A stretch of DNA of 64,000 nucleotides from Voacanga thouarsii (GCA_026120185.1 JANUWF010001481.1:2981001-3045000), one strand, 5' to 3'. Shown: positions 10,404 to 22,091, counted from the first letter of the stretch. Numbers and translations: made by a program. Notes: generated from the letters alone by a model not told the origin.

Positions 10404-11560
10404 ATGGCACCCAAACGTCGTGCAGCCACATCCAGCAGAAGGGTTCCTGAGGCAGAACCTGTGACACCGGAGATGGAAACAACTCAAAGGACATCACCAA
10501 ATCAAGGGGATGAGAACGAAATGGGGCCGAAAATGGGATCGGAAGAACCGGTTAGTATGACTATGACGCAAGCATTCCACAAAATGATCGAGATTCTGCA
10601 AAACTTGACTGAGCTGAGGAATCCGAAAGGGGAAGATGAGGCGTTGGAGCGGTTTCTGAAATTTCAACCGCCTATCTTCTTGGGAGAGGCTGAACAAGAC
10701 CAAAAAGCGGAACAATGGGTGGAACAAATGGAGGACATCTTTGCCACGCTCCAGTATACTGAAAGGCGTATGGTGAAGTTTGCCGCATTCCGACTAATGG
10801 GTCTAGCCCGGGCATGGTGGCACAGGGTTCAGGATGATTGGGAGATGATTGACCAAGACTGGACGTGGGCTAATTTCGTGGAAGCATTCCGGGCAGAATA
10901 TATCCCTCAGTGGATAGTCGAGAAGCGGGAAGACGAGTTCTAGAATCTAAAGCAGGGAAGCATGACGGTAGCCCAATACGTTGTGCGGTTCACGCAACTG
11001 TCAAAGTATTGCAAGAGGCTGGTGGATACTGAACAGAACCGAACGAGGCAATTTGTTAAGGGATTAAGGCAAGAGCTAAGAAGGGCGTTAGCACCCTCTC
11101 CACCGACGACTTATTCGGGGGCTGTGGACACAGCCACCCGTACTGAGAATGAAGACCGCAATCGATTGGCTTCCCGACCGTTCGTACCGATAAGACCGCC
11201 GCCAAGACCTTTTCAGAGGTAGCAACCTAACAAGCATCCTGCCAACCAGCAATGGCAGAATCGGAGAAAGCAAGCCCGAACAACGCCAGTTAGTCCAGTG
11301 CAGAATCTTCCTTTATGCCGACACTGTGGAAAAAGGGGCCATGTTGAGAAAAATTGTTGGTCCAAAGGAGGAGAGCGGAAATGCTACCACTGTGGAGATC
11401 CGAGCCATCTACGGAACACCTGCCCTAAGCTTCTCCGGATTGGACCGGGGAACCCAGCTCAGAACCCGGGGCCAAATCGAGCCAATACCTCGGGAGCTTC
11501 CGGGAGTGGAATACAGAAGCCGCAAGTGAAAGCAAAAGTTTTCGCTCTCAACCGGGAGGA
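10404..11560 (+). pseudogene. gag: Chromovirus gag (family A), with in-frame stops
   Basis: Start ATG 10404 (MAPKRRAA) follows a TTTAG|A acceptor-like site. The retrotransposon gag core runs from about 10620 to 11190 (LKFQPPIFLGEAEQDQKAE; WTWANFVEAFR; KGLRQELRRALAP). Two CCHC zinc knuckles follow at about 11313-11430 (CRHCGKRGHVEKNC, CYHCGDPSHLRNTC). The frame is uninterrupted except for TAG at 10941 and 11220. Comparison with element B, which has CAA at the first site, fits a C-to-T change. Gag and pol share one frame, as usual for chromoviruses. Confidence 0.9.
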
Positions 11561-12023
11561 GGTTGGAGCTGATGCAGCGGTAGTGGAAGGTACGCTTGCT
11601 ATCCAAGGTCGTTCTGTTAATGCATTGATAGACCCTAGATCTACCCATTCCTATTTAAATAAGAATTGTGCATATCAATTGGGTTGGGATGGAGTAGAAC
11701 TACCTTTTACCTTGGTAGTAAGTACGCCTTTGGGGAAAATGGTGCAAGCGGATCGGTATATGCAAAATTGTAAAGTTGAAGTAGGGAGAGAAAGCTTGGA
11801 GGGAGATCTAATAGTCATAGCTATTGATGATTATGATTTAATATTGGGGATGGATTGGTTAGCGAAGCATGGTGCTAGAGTAGACTGTAAGAATAAGTCA
11901 GTTTAGTTCATTAGACCAGGGTATGATGTGTTGTAGTTCAATGGCGAGAAAGTAAAAGAATTGAAGTTTTTGATAGCCGGGGCTAAAGCCCGGAAGTTGT
12001 TGAGGTAAGGATGTCAAGGATAT
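11561..12023 (+). pseudogene. Retropepsin-like protease region (family A)
   Basis: Same frame as gag. The expected catalytic triplet region reads LIDPRSTHS; the glycine normally present (DPGSTHS, seen across the solo LTR in element B) is arginine here. The codon pair CCC-GGA in B is CCT-AGA here, two transitions at one CpG. The flap/ILGMDWL segment is at about 11840-11860. Stops TAG 11904, TAG 11934 and TAA 12006 separate it from RT. The product would be inactive. Confidence 0.8.
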
Positions 12024-13576
12024 TTGGCTTATGTGATAAACAAGCCGAAGGACCAGTGCACCTTGGAGGATACTGAGGTGGTAAAGGATTTCCCCGACGT
12101 ATTCTCTGCGGAACTCACTTCTCTACCTCCCAATCGAGAAGTTGAGTTCACTATTGATCTAGTCCCAGGAGCAGAATCGGTGTCTCGAACTCCGTACTGG
12201 ATGGCACCGGCGGAGCTGAAAGAATTGAAGGAGCAGCTGGAAGAGTTGGTGCGGCAAGGCTATATCAGACCTAGCACGTCACCCTGGGGAGCACCTGTGC
12301 TATTTGTGAAGAAAAAGGATGGGACTCTAAGATTGTGTATTAACTACCGAGGCTTGAACAACCTGAATATCAAGAATAAATATCCTCTGCCGTTAATTGA
12401 CGAGCTGTTCGACCAGTTGCAAGGATCCAGTTGTTACTCCAAGCTGGATTTGAGGCAAGGCTACTATCAAGTGAGGATAAAAGAGGAAGATATTCCTAAG
12501 ACGGCCTTCAATACGAGATATGGTCACTATGAGTTTGTAGTGATGCCTTTCGGGGTAACCAATGCAACCGTGGTATTTATGGATTTGATGCATCGAGTGT
12601 TCCAGCCTTACTTGGACAAATTCGTGGTAGTCTTCACCGACGACATACTCATATACTCCAAGAGCCCGGAGGACCATGCAGAATATTTGAAGTTGGTACT
12701 AGAAAAGCTAAGGGAGCATAAGCTTTACGCCAAGTTTAACAAGTGCGAGTTTTGGCTGGATAGTGTGGCATTTCTTGGTCACGTGGTGACCAAGGATGGG
12801 ATCAAAGTAGACCCGGCGAAGGTTGAATCTGTTTCGGACTGGAAGCAACCAGAGAACATCACCGAGATTCGAAGCTTCTTGGGATTGGCTGGCTATTACC
12901 GGAGGTTTATTAAGGGATTTTCAACGCTAGCATTTCCTATGACCCGGCTGCTGAGAAAGGACGTACCTTTTGTATGGAATGAAAAATGCGAAAAGAGTTT
13001 TCAAGAGTTGAAGTGGAGGCTAATACAGCGCCAGTGTTGAGTCTACCAGAAGCAGATAAACCTTACGCTCTATATACGGATGCTTCGAAGGAAGGCTTGG
13101 GAGCCGTTCTGATGTAAGATAGGAAGTTGATCGCCTATGCTTCTCGAAAATTGAAGCCACATGAAGTCAATTATCCCACGCATGATCTAGAGCTGGCTGC
13201 CATTGTGTTCGCATTAAAGAAATGTCGACACTATTTGTATGGGGCGGAATATGAGGTGTTCACTGATCACAAAAGCCTGAAGTACATCTTCACCCAGAAG
13301 GACTTGAATTTGAGGCAGCGAAGATGGATGGAATTTCTGGAGGAATACCGGTGTCCTATCAACTACCACCCCGGGAAAGCCAACGTCGTTGCTGATGCCC
13401 TGAGCCGGAAAGTCAGAATGGCCAGGCTAAGAGTACAAGAGGTTAAAATGGTTCAGGACGTGTTGGACAGAAAAGCAGAAGTGCAAGAAAAGAGGATCAT
13501 TATTAGCAACCTGAAGTTGACACCAGATCTAAGGTGGGAAATTGTTGAAGCCCAGCAGAGTAATGCGGAATTTTAG
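12024..13576 (+). pseudogene. Reverse transcriptase and RNase H (family A, Tekay/Del-like chromovirus)
   Basis: RT motifs are in order: [66 protein letters not shown], then FTDDILIYS (catalytic DD kept, usual I/V before it replaced by T). The thumb/connection AFLGHVV is followed by RNase [30 protein letters not shown] and ADALSRK. A frameshift lies near 13015-13040, TAA at 13115 (CAA in element B) and TAG at 13574. The GYYQVRI/RYGHYEF style is typical of plant chromoviruses; assignment to Tekay/Del is by recollection of those motifs and long LTRs. Confidence 0.88.
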
Positions 13577-14177
13577 CTTTTCAGGGATAAGGAGCTTAAA
13601 CGGCAAGGTAGTGAATTTCGACAGGACGGAGCGGGAGTGTTGTACTTCCGAGATCGTTTGTGTGTACCCGAGGAGCACCAGTTAAGGGACAAAATTTTAG
13701 AAGAAGCGCATAAGAGCAAGTACGCCATTCATCCGGGAGAGGTCAAGATGTATCAAGATCTGAAAAAGTCTTATTGGTGACCTGGGAAGAAGCAGAATGT
13801 GGTTAAGTATGTCTCAACGTGTCTAACCTGTCAGAAAGTCAAAGCGGAGCACAAGAAGGTGGCAGGATTAATACAACCGTTGCCAGTACCGGAATGGAAA
13901 TGGGAAGAAGTGACCATGGACTTCATCACCGGACTCCCTATGGCAAGGAACCAAAAAGACGCCATATGGGTAGTGGTGGATCGATTGACCAAGTCGGCGC
14001 ATTTCATACCCGTGAATGTAAGGGATTCAATGGAAAAGTTGGCTCAGACCTATGTACGGGAGATAGTCAGATTGCACGGAGTACCTTCGAGTATTGTGTC
14101 CGAACGTGATCCGAGATTTACATCCCGATTTTGGGGTAAGTTTCAAGAATCGATGGGTTCTAGTCTGAAGTTCAGTA
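13577..14177 (+). pseudogene. Integrase, truncated (family A)
   Basis: Zinc-binding HHCC (H-x5-H in HKSKYAIHPG; CLTC) then core DFITGLP and ERDPRFTSRFW. TGA at 13778 replaces a tryptophan codon (TGG in element B). The second catalytic Asp region reads SERD instead of the usual SDRD. Homology stops at 14177, before the DDE glutamate (QSER segment), so the catalytic core and any chromodomain are missing. From 14178 the sequence is minus-strand gag of another element. Confidence 0.85.
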
Positions 14178-15321
14178 TTGGAAGACCCTTCATCATTTGT
14201 AGGACTCATCCCTAACTTATTTTGATCCATTGTAAACACTTTTGCTTTCACTTGAATGTTAATCGATTTTCCTCATTCTTCCCACCATTTCTATTAGTAA
14301 CCTTATTTACTGATGGGTTGGAAGTTCTTTGGATACCTTGCAATCTTAGGTAATTGTTATTTAAAGTGAGTGGGATCTCCGCAGTTAAAACACCTTCAAT
14401 GATTATTCTTATGCGAATAGTCCTTTTCTCTATATCCTCTTGTCCCACAAAAACAACAACCTAATTCTTTCCAATTATTCATAGCCAAAGTGATTCGAGC
14501 ATGTTTGCCTTCATTATTCCAATATTACTTTAGTGGTCTCTTAGCAGGAAATTTCTCGACGAATGTTGTTGTTTTACTTGTAAACTTATTCTTATCTTCA
14601 TTCTCTGTTCTCATAGCATCATCAATAGCAATAGAATATGTCATGGATGGAAAATAAGCTAATGCATGTCTTAATTTTGGCCTTAAACCTTTTATAAATT
14701 GGCAAGCATGGTTCTGCTCAGTGTCAATCAAACGGCGATAATACTTTGACAATCTACCAAATTGTGCCGCATAGTATGCCACCATCATGTTTTCCTACTT
14801 TAAATTTTGAAATTTGTCTTCTCACTTTTCAATTATCCATTACAGTATATACTCCACTCGAAATGCTATCACAACGGTAATCCAATTGCACTCCTCCCCA
14901 TCTTGCTCTCATACTTCCTAGACCCTTGTCTACCAATCTTTTGCTGGCCTTTTCAGATGAAAGGATGCAAACTTTATCATCCTCTTTTCTGAATATTTTA
15001 AGGTTCAGAAGATGTCCTCCATGCTCTCAAGCCATATCTCAGTTTTTTGGTCTTATTCCGCTTCTCTTAAGAAAATAGGAGGCTGAAATTTCAAAAATTT
15101 CTCCAATGCATCATCATCGCCCTTTTGATCCCTCTTCTTCGTTAGATTCCGCACTATCTCTGTCGTTGTCCCAAAAATTGGGCAGCAGTCACTTCTTCAG
15201 CTCACCCAACTTCAATTGCACAAGGAGGGTTTGCCATCAGATTAGCTCTTTGGACTGGCTGATTTACTATCAAAGCCCTTCCGTTATTACTTATAGTGGT
15301 GCGAATTTTTGGAGGCATCTT
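14178..15321 (-). pseudogene. gag: Inverted gypsy gag fragment (element E2)
   Basis: Read leftward from 15321 it begins MPPKIRTT and follows gag of family A: LEKFLKFQPPIFL (about 15110-15070), the block at 14788-14525 (LSKYYRRLIDTEQN, FIKGLR, DAMRTENEDKNKF), then two worn zinc knuckles (about 14460-14370, CGTRGYREKDY and CFNCGDPTHFK) and the VKAKVFTMDQNKLG linker. Several stops occur. It ends at the junction with family A integrase near 14178; its pol and 3' LTR are absent. It is continuous on the right with leader, PBS and LTR (to 20017), apart from the inserted LTR F. Confidence 0.8.
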
Positions 15322-15364
15322 CATACCATCGATATAACTATTAGGCATGAAATAATCATGTTTT

Positions 15365-17103
15365 TGTAGCACTTTTCCTTAGTTTTTTGGCATACTTTTA
15401 TGAAATAAACAATGATTTTCTACTCAAAATTTGTTTTCATAGATCTTAAGAACTATTGATAAAAATGAGTAGAGTTAGGACTTAAATGATGTATTTTTAT
15501 ATGAATGAATATATGGGCATTTGAGGTCTTGGAATACATATTTCACAGCTTCTTTAAGTTTTTTTCAAGGGCAGGGCTTGATCCACGGCCATGCATCAAG
15601 CTCTACAAAACAAAAAAGATCTCAGAAGACATGCACGGCATAGTACACGGCCGTGCATGATCTCATGTGTAACAGGGGATAGACTATTGTTCCCAGAAGT
15701 TTGTAGAAAACAAGGAAAAAGTAACTCTGCCATCTGCATGGCCAGAGGTAGGTGGCATGCCATGCCAGCTACGAGGATTTTTGGAAGATTTTGTGCACAG
15801 CTAAGATGCACAATCATTTATACATCCATGCAAGTATCCTGAAGAGCTTTAGAAGTTCCTAAATTAATTCAAATGTGATTTAAACTTTCCAATTCCAACC
15901 AATGATGGTTTAGAGGGCTTCTATAAAAGTAAGGGACATCCAAGAACACATATGGCTTATATTCTTGAAGATACTTCTTCAAGAAACATAATTCTTTGAG
16001 GGAAAAGCATCAAAGAAGGCCAAGGAAGGAAGGAAAAGGCAAGGAGGTAAGAAGACTTGAGATTGTAGGCTTCCCAAGTTTAAATCTTTCACTCTTTCTC
16101 TTGTTCTTTCTGGTTTCCTAGTTTATTTGTTCTTAGTTCTTTTGTAATTCAAACAATTCAAGTTTTATATATGTTTTGAAGCTATGTTTGTGATTAGATT
16201 TTTATATTGGAGATTCATATATGTTCTTATCTTTAATATAATTAAGATTACCTCGAGTATTTGTGCAATTCTAGGTTTTATTCTTATCAATTGTGTTGAA
16301 TTAATTATGTTTGACTAACAACCTCTTGATTCACATACTTAAGTAAGCTAAGAAAATTTGATCTTATGATTGATTTTTCAAAGTGGCAAATATACTTAGT
16401 TGAGCTTCTAGGCTAAATGGCTTGGCTAAGTCATAGAGAATTGCATAATAATCAATTTGCATATTTTCAAGGCTAACTAGGTATCTAAATTAGTATTAGT
16501 GATATCTTGTATGCTTTTCAATTGTTCTTTATTTATAACAATTGAATAAGTGAAATATTAATGTCTTTAAGAAATAGTTAATCAATTTAGAGTAAATAGA
16601 ATAATGAAGTTAGGGATTTTAACCTATAGGCTAGCTAAAGGTTAATCCACTTTTACAAGAATAGGGGATTTAAATCGCTAAGAAAGCTCTCTAAAACCAA
16701 TTGCTCAAAGTAATAATATCAGTGATAAATGTCATAATTTGATCACACTACATAGGCCTAAGCATAGTAATTCTTAATTGGTTTCGAAGTTTCCTATTTT
16801 TGTCTTGTTTCATATTTTGATTTTGTTTCCCATTTAATTTTTGTTTCCTAATTTGGTTAGATTAGTTTTAGGTAGTTTCTTAATTCATTATCTCCCCCAT
16901 TTGTGCATACATATATATAGGTCATTATTATGATTGATTTAGCTAAGTGTTCACAATATGATTTCATATGCATAAAATGATTGGTGTTTTCTTATAGAGT
17001 GTACTTCTCTTGTTCCTTGTGGGATTTGACACCTTACTTTCCACTATGCTAATTTGTATATTAAGGAGTAAGGTTCAAAATTTGTTCGTGCATGACGACT
17101 ACA
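15365..17103 (+). repeat. Solo LTR F, unassigned family
   Basis: Starts TGTAGCACTT and ends GACGACTACA, with the 'CTTGTGGGATTTGACACC' type of tail seen near the 3' end of some long plant LTRs. It sits in the leader of minus-strand element E2, which continues on both sides, so it is a nested solo LTR of about 1.74 kb. The flanks are GTTTT (left) and TTTTT (right), a possible 5-bp TSD with one mismatch in a T-run. A palindromic CACGGCCGTG cluster lies at about 15640-15655. A small ORF pair at 15591-15842 is on both strands of this cluster and is not convincing as a gene. Confidence 0.65.
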
Positions 17104-17544
17104 TTTTTTATAAACCTATATTTTTATGCTGTGATTCTCCACCTCAAATAATAACAATTTAAACTTTCATAGGGCTAAAATGCTCATATTATGTAGCATA
17201 GTAAACACAAATGCAACTAAGAATTATTGAACATTAATAATTCAAACTAACCACATACATGTCAAGGACTCAAAATAATTGCATGAAAGTAAATATTTCC
17301 AAAGAGAATAAATACATAAGTGCAAACATCTCCAAATTCGTCTAATATCATTATCGGCCTTATCCATTCTCTCACTATTGAGAATAAAATCTACATTTAC
17401 TACTTAGTTTAATCATCATTCAATTTCTAAGGATCGATCTTATCCAAATCTAATAGTTTCGGATCTCAAAACTTAACTGGCTACTAGTCTGGATCTAACT
17501 CAAAATGTTGAAAGGAATGCCTAAACCTAGACTCTAATACCATT
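17104..17544 (-). mobile_element. E2 leader with PBS
   Basis: Untranslated leader between the E2 LTR and gag. The minus-strand PBS TGGTATTAGAG (17542-17532) differs by one transition from the tRNA-iMet PBS, and the following TCTAGGTTTAGGC matches the family A leader at 9569-9588. No ORF1-like frame is visible here, unlike A and B. Confidence 0.75.
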
Positions 17545-20017
17545 TGTAATACCACACAATCATAGGACTTGAATGGTTGCGGATGTTGCCCTATCTAAAT
17601 GATAAGGGGTATTTATAATGACAAAAATCAATAAATAAATAAATAACTTAGGAGATTTAAATGACTGAAAAGGAAATAGATTATAAACTCAAAATATTTG
17701 TCTTTACATGCTTCCAATACAAAGTCTCCTGAATCTAAGCCTACATGTCAAGACAAAAGAGTTCAAAGTGCATCATCTATCTTCCTTGGGTCTTACATCT
17801 ATACAAGTTCAGGGATTCACAAAAGTCTGCCTAAAACATATGATGAAAGTAGTGTGAGATATATATAATATATCTCAATAAGTCATGTAGTGTGCTACGT
17901 GAAATTTTAGAAAAAACTGCTTTCATGATGCATGATAATAGTACCTGGAATGGCTGAAGGAATTTCTCCTTCATCTTATGATGTACACAACAACAACTTT
18001 ATAGCTTCATGAAAACTTTGAAACTCATTTAAGCTTTTTGAGAAACATGTGTACTTTCACAATACACTTACCAAATAATATTTAAGAATCTATTTAAAAA
18101 TAATATATGTCAACTGAAAAAATCATGTCTCATCATTAATATTTTACCTGAGTGGCCTACATAGGATATACAATCATATCATCATAATTGCCTCAATGGC
18201 CCACTTAGGACATACAATCCTATTGTTATAATTGCCTAAATAGCCTTTATAGGATATATAATTATATCGTCATAATTGCCTCAATGGACCGGGTTTCCCA
18301 TGCTTGTCCTTCATTTCCACTTTAGAAAAATGTGTTGCTAGCTAAGGACAATTAAACATCAAATACTAACACCTCATGCAGAAAGAGATCACAGTCCGCA
18401 GGTGGCTACCAATCAAACAACGTTCTCAAACCAATGTAAGTTAGTATAAGTGCATAGTCCCTTTTGAGTACTCTAAGATCACATCAGAGATTAACACAAT
18501 GTCTCACGTAACTCAATACTTCTACAGCCAAATCCTTTTTCCAAAATATTTTCCATTTCGAAAATATTTTCTTTCCCAAAATCACTTTGAATATAAATAC
18601 ATGTAACATAGGTTCGTTCTAGTATTTTCATAAATTTATATTTTCATGCTATGGCTTTTGCAATCCTTATGCATGAAATGCAAGCATAATTGCTTAATGA
18701 AATTTAATGCAAGGTTTCCATACCATTTCATCATATGTATATGATTTCTCAAAACATAGCATGTTTGAACATTGCATAAATATTTATGCTTGCAAACAAT
18801 TCATAATAATTTTAATAAAAGAAACTAGCATGATTTGTAATATTTTTCTCATAAAATATTTTTATTGAAAATGCTACATGGATGTGGGACTTACCTTATG
18901 TCCTAACAAAAGAAAGAGTAGTCAATCATATGTCCAGAATTCCACACCTCCACCTCCTAAAAAATCTATCATATGAACCGGGCATATATCAAATTTCTAT
19001 CATTTATATTAATCATATAGTTCATTTCCTTATACACTACTTACATGCTTAGACCATTTCACTAACCCTAGCCTATCTCTTCTCACAACATGGTCATCAA
19101 CAAACATCATAGCAACTATGATCACACATAACATATACTCTCATATATGTACATAATAGTATCAACCAAAATATAATAATTTAAAGTGTCACATAACTAA
19201 GTTTCATTAGGTCTCAATCTTCCTATGATGATATTATAAGAAACCACATCAATTTAGAAAGGTTTTTATAGCTAGAACATAGTTTAATTATAGTTTGATC
19301 AAAACAGTCAGTTTTTCCTAAAACTAGACAAATTAGAGTATATTTTTCACAAATCAGTTCATATAGTAATATAATCCAAAACATCATGAAATTTTGCAGT
19401 GAATAACATAGACATCTATATAAACTACTGTAAGAATTTCAGGTGAATCTATGTTGTTTTACTATGGTAATTAATTGTTCAAACTCACAGTGACTCTATA
19501 ATAACGTTTTTAGCAGTGTTTTTAGAAAAATCATAAAGATCAAAATATTGGTCCAAATTGAGTAATTCTAATGATGAAATCTTCCTAAGACATGCTAGTT
19601 TATTGAGTAAATGTTTCAGATAAAATTCGAAAGGAAAGGGATTGAGTGAGGATTATAATCTTTGAGCAAAATCAGGTTTCGGATTTTATTGCACTAGTTT
19701 CAATTTGAAAAATCATATAAAATTAACCACATAAGTTTTTAACTTAATTATAATGGAAAAATAATCTTCATACATGATAAAATCATATAGAATCAAAATA
19801 TAGTCAAGTTATGAACAAAAAATTTCAGATCTAAAAGTAAAAGTTACAAATGCACCAATTCCAACATTAAAGTGATAATATAATATCAAGCCATCATCAA
19901 AAGGCCCTACAAATGCCTTTGTGCATCACATGTAATTCCTTTAAATGGTGTTGTTTTTTAATGGAATTTCGATAGTAGAGTGGCCGCTAGGAAATTTTCC
20001 AATCTAGAGATGTCACA
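17545..20017 (-). repeat. 5' LTR of element E2, about 2.47 kb
   Basis: On the minus strand it starts TGTGACATCTC and ends GGTATTACA next to the PBS. It contains GAGTACTCAA...GCCACCT (about 18480-18390), the skeleton of the block shared by family A and B LTRs, and the conserved stem-loop at 17855-17877. The 5' edge at 20017 is not certain, because a hairpin-like word (GTCACATTCTTAAAATGAG) crosses it. Confidence 0.65.
17855..17877 (-). other. Conserved LTR stem-loop, extended (E2)
   Basis: Arms TGAGATATAT and ATATATCTCA, a 10-bp stem with a 3-nt loop. Same place as the 6-bp stem of families A and B, and on the minus strand followed by a GTTTTAGG acceptor-like site. Confidence 0.7.
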
Positions 20018-20145
20018 TTCTTAAAATGAGACTATTTAAAAACAAGTAGCATTTTCAAAATGCAACCATATAGGACTAAATATGTTTTTTTTTTTTTTAC
20101 CAAAAGTTAAAAAATTCAAAATTTAAAAGATTATAAAACCTTAAG

Positions 20146-20203
20146 GTCGCATTCTTCAAATAAGACCTGGGAGTCTCAATAGGTCTCATTTAAAGAATGC
20201 GAC
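20146..20203. repeat. Imperfect hairpin, 23-bp arms
   Basis: Left arm 20146-20168 begins GTCGCATTCTT; right arm 20181-20203 ends AAGAATGCGAC. 21 of 23 positions pair, with a 12-nt loop. It may be a MITE relic or subterminal repeat. Confidence 0.75.
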
Positions 20204-20270
20204 TTTCAAGTGACAGAATGCACAAATATGCTACAATTTCTTGCAGGTCCTTGCCTACCCAGCAAGCTCC

Positions 20271-20402
20271 TAGAATGCAACAAAAACCTATAAATATATT
20301 TCTCACATCACAAACCACTTGTAATACAATATTCAAACTGATAGAATGCAACAAAACCTGTAAATACATTTCCCACGTTATTTTAAACCTCTTGTAATTC
20401 AA
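20271..20402 (+). repeat. Two-copy direct duplication, about 60-70 bp
   Basis: Unit with TAGAATGCAACAAAA, then CTTGTAAT about 50 bp later, at 20271-20341 and 20342-20402, with roughly 80% identity by eye. Confidence 0.7.
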
Positions 20403-20427
20403 TAAAATAATATAACAATATTACAAC

Positions 20428-21340
20428 TAATAAGTGCTCATTATGCACTTATTTTTCTATGTCAATTATACTATATTTAATATAAAATAATATTTAAATA
20501 ATTACTCATACACATAATTTTATATTATTTTGTGTAGGATTGAATAAATGAGGATTGAATGAAGAAAAGGATGAAAAAGGACAAAAATTGAAGAAAAAAG
20601 AAAGAAGAAAAAGAAAGAAAGAGAGAGAGGGAGAGAGAGAGAGATGCTGAGAATACACGACTCCATGCATATCAACACAAATGGCATCGTATATAATCAG
20701 TAGTCAAAAATATCAACATATCTTGTAGTCGATGGTGTCCGTGCAGCTCAATATTGATGCCTCCATGCATGATTATAGTACACATCTGTAGTCAAGTCTC
20801 TTGATGTCATTTGAAACTAAAACAAGTGAAGGAAAACATGCACGGCGTAATGTAGATCAATTCTGATGGCATTGTGCAAGTTCGCAATATAGAAACACAT
20901 ATCTGATTTGAAATAACTTTTAGGGCTTTCTAAGCCCTATAAATTGACCCTTATGAGATAATAAGTAGCAGCCAACTTTGGGGTAAAACACCCACACACA
21001 AAAGAGAGGAGATTGAAGGTGAAAATTTGAGGGTTGCTTATAGAAGGTTTGGAGAAGATGAAGAAGCAAGCTTAACTATTAGTTTTCTTTTCTCTCTTTT
21101 CTTTGTTTTTCACTTAGCAATATATTTAAATGCTTTAATTATTCTTAAAGAGATGAACCCTAGTTTGTTCTTGTGTAAAGTCTACTCTTGATTTGTTTAT
21201 TTCCAATTCCTAATGAATGATTACTTAATTTTATTGTGTTGGATTTGTTATTTGGTTACTTTCGCCTAATGAATTTGAGAGATAGATTTAGGAGTTGAAT
21301 TCCAATTAATGGATTCAATGTAGGTTTCCTTTTGATTAAT

Positions 21341-21371
<31 letters not shown>

Positions 21372-21372
21372 C

Positions 21373-21408
<36 letters not shown>

Positions 21409-21970
21409 TTAGAACTTGGTAATCATTGAGAGTTTGGTATCGCTTAGAGATAAAGGTACTGGGCTCTTCTGAATTTACCTTAGGTAATTAGGGGTTTTGC
21501 ACTTAATACTTCGTAGGTTCAATTAGGGAGGTAGAGATACCCTTTAATTAGCTAAAAATTGAAAATCCATAACTTAAAAGAGAATGGGTTTTGAATTTGT
21601 AGCCTCTACCGATATTAGAATTGGAAGTTAACGATCTTGAATTTGGTTTGGTATTAGGCTAATTTTGGGGATTCTTGACAAGTATATGTCTTGTACTCTA
21701 TTTTTTATCCTTGATTTTATCATGGTCAACCTTATGTGGAGATGTGTTGATTCTCTAAGTTTGCCCATTGTAGTTAGTGTATTTCATTAATTTGTTAGAA
21801 TAAATAATAGAAGAAGAGTTAGTGGTGGTAGCTTTATCCCTTCCCGGAGGATCTTTGATACTTGCCACTAAACTCTATACTACATGATGGGTATATTTGC
21901 CTAATTGTATGGTTTGAGTGTTTGGCATTTTAATTAAAATTTGATTGTGTGTTTTTCAGTAATAGCACAA
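20428..21970 (+). repeat. 5' LTR of non-autonomous element D
   Basis: Begins TAATAAGTGCTCATT; the 3' LTR begins TGATAAGTGCTTATT, so the 5' terminus has lost its TG by G-to-A. It matches 24803-25675 over about the first 900 bp. Repeats of GGCNNCGT/ATGCA words lie at about 20650-20890. (GT)n and (GA)n tracts lie at 21342-21371 and 21375-21406. The end is set just before the PBS at 21979 (about 21970, uncertain by a few bases). Confidence 0.75.
21342..21406. repeat. (GT)n then (GA)n microsatellites in LTR D
   Basis: GT tract 21342-21371 and GA tract 21375-21406 separated by GCAT. Both are absent at the matching point of the 3' LTR (about 25652), so they expanded after insertion. Confidence 0.9.
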
Positions 21971-21978
21971 TAAGTTTT

Positions 21979-21996
21979 TGGCATCGTTGTCAGGGA
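21979..21996 (+). other. Degenerate tRNA-Asp PBS of element D
   Basis: TGGCATCGTTGTCAGGGA. The tRNA-Asp primer site used by Athila/Tat elements is TGGCGCCGTTGCCGGGGA. The four differences are all G-to-A or C-to-T. Position just inside the 5' LTR fits. Confidence 0.8.
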
Positions 21997-22048
21997 ATGA
22001 AGATAGTATCATGAAAGTTTGGATTTTATTGATTTAGCCATAAATGTG

Positions 22049-22091
<43 letters not shown>

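Larger units (their letters stand above)
20018..20427. other. Short hairpin and duplication block between E2 and D
   Basis: No gene. It contains a T14 run at about 20085-20098, an imperfect hairpin at 20146-20203 and a 60-70 bp direct duplication starting TAGAATGCAA at 20271 and 20342. Words like GTCRCATTCTT and AGCATTTTCAAAATGC recur, resembling subterminal repeats of DNA transposons, but no terminus is recognisable. Confidence 0.5.

Noticed and set aside
15591..15842. Overlapping ORFs on both strands in LTR F
   Set aside because: Produced by palindromic GC-rich words in an LTR; no motif.
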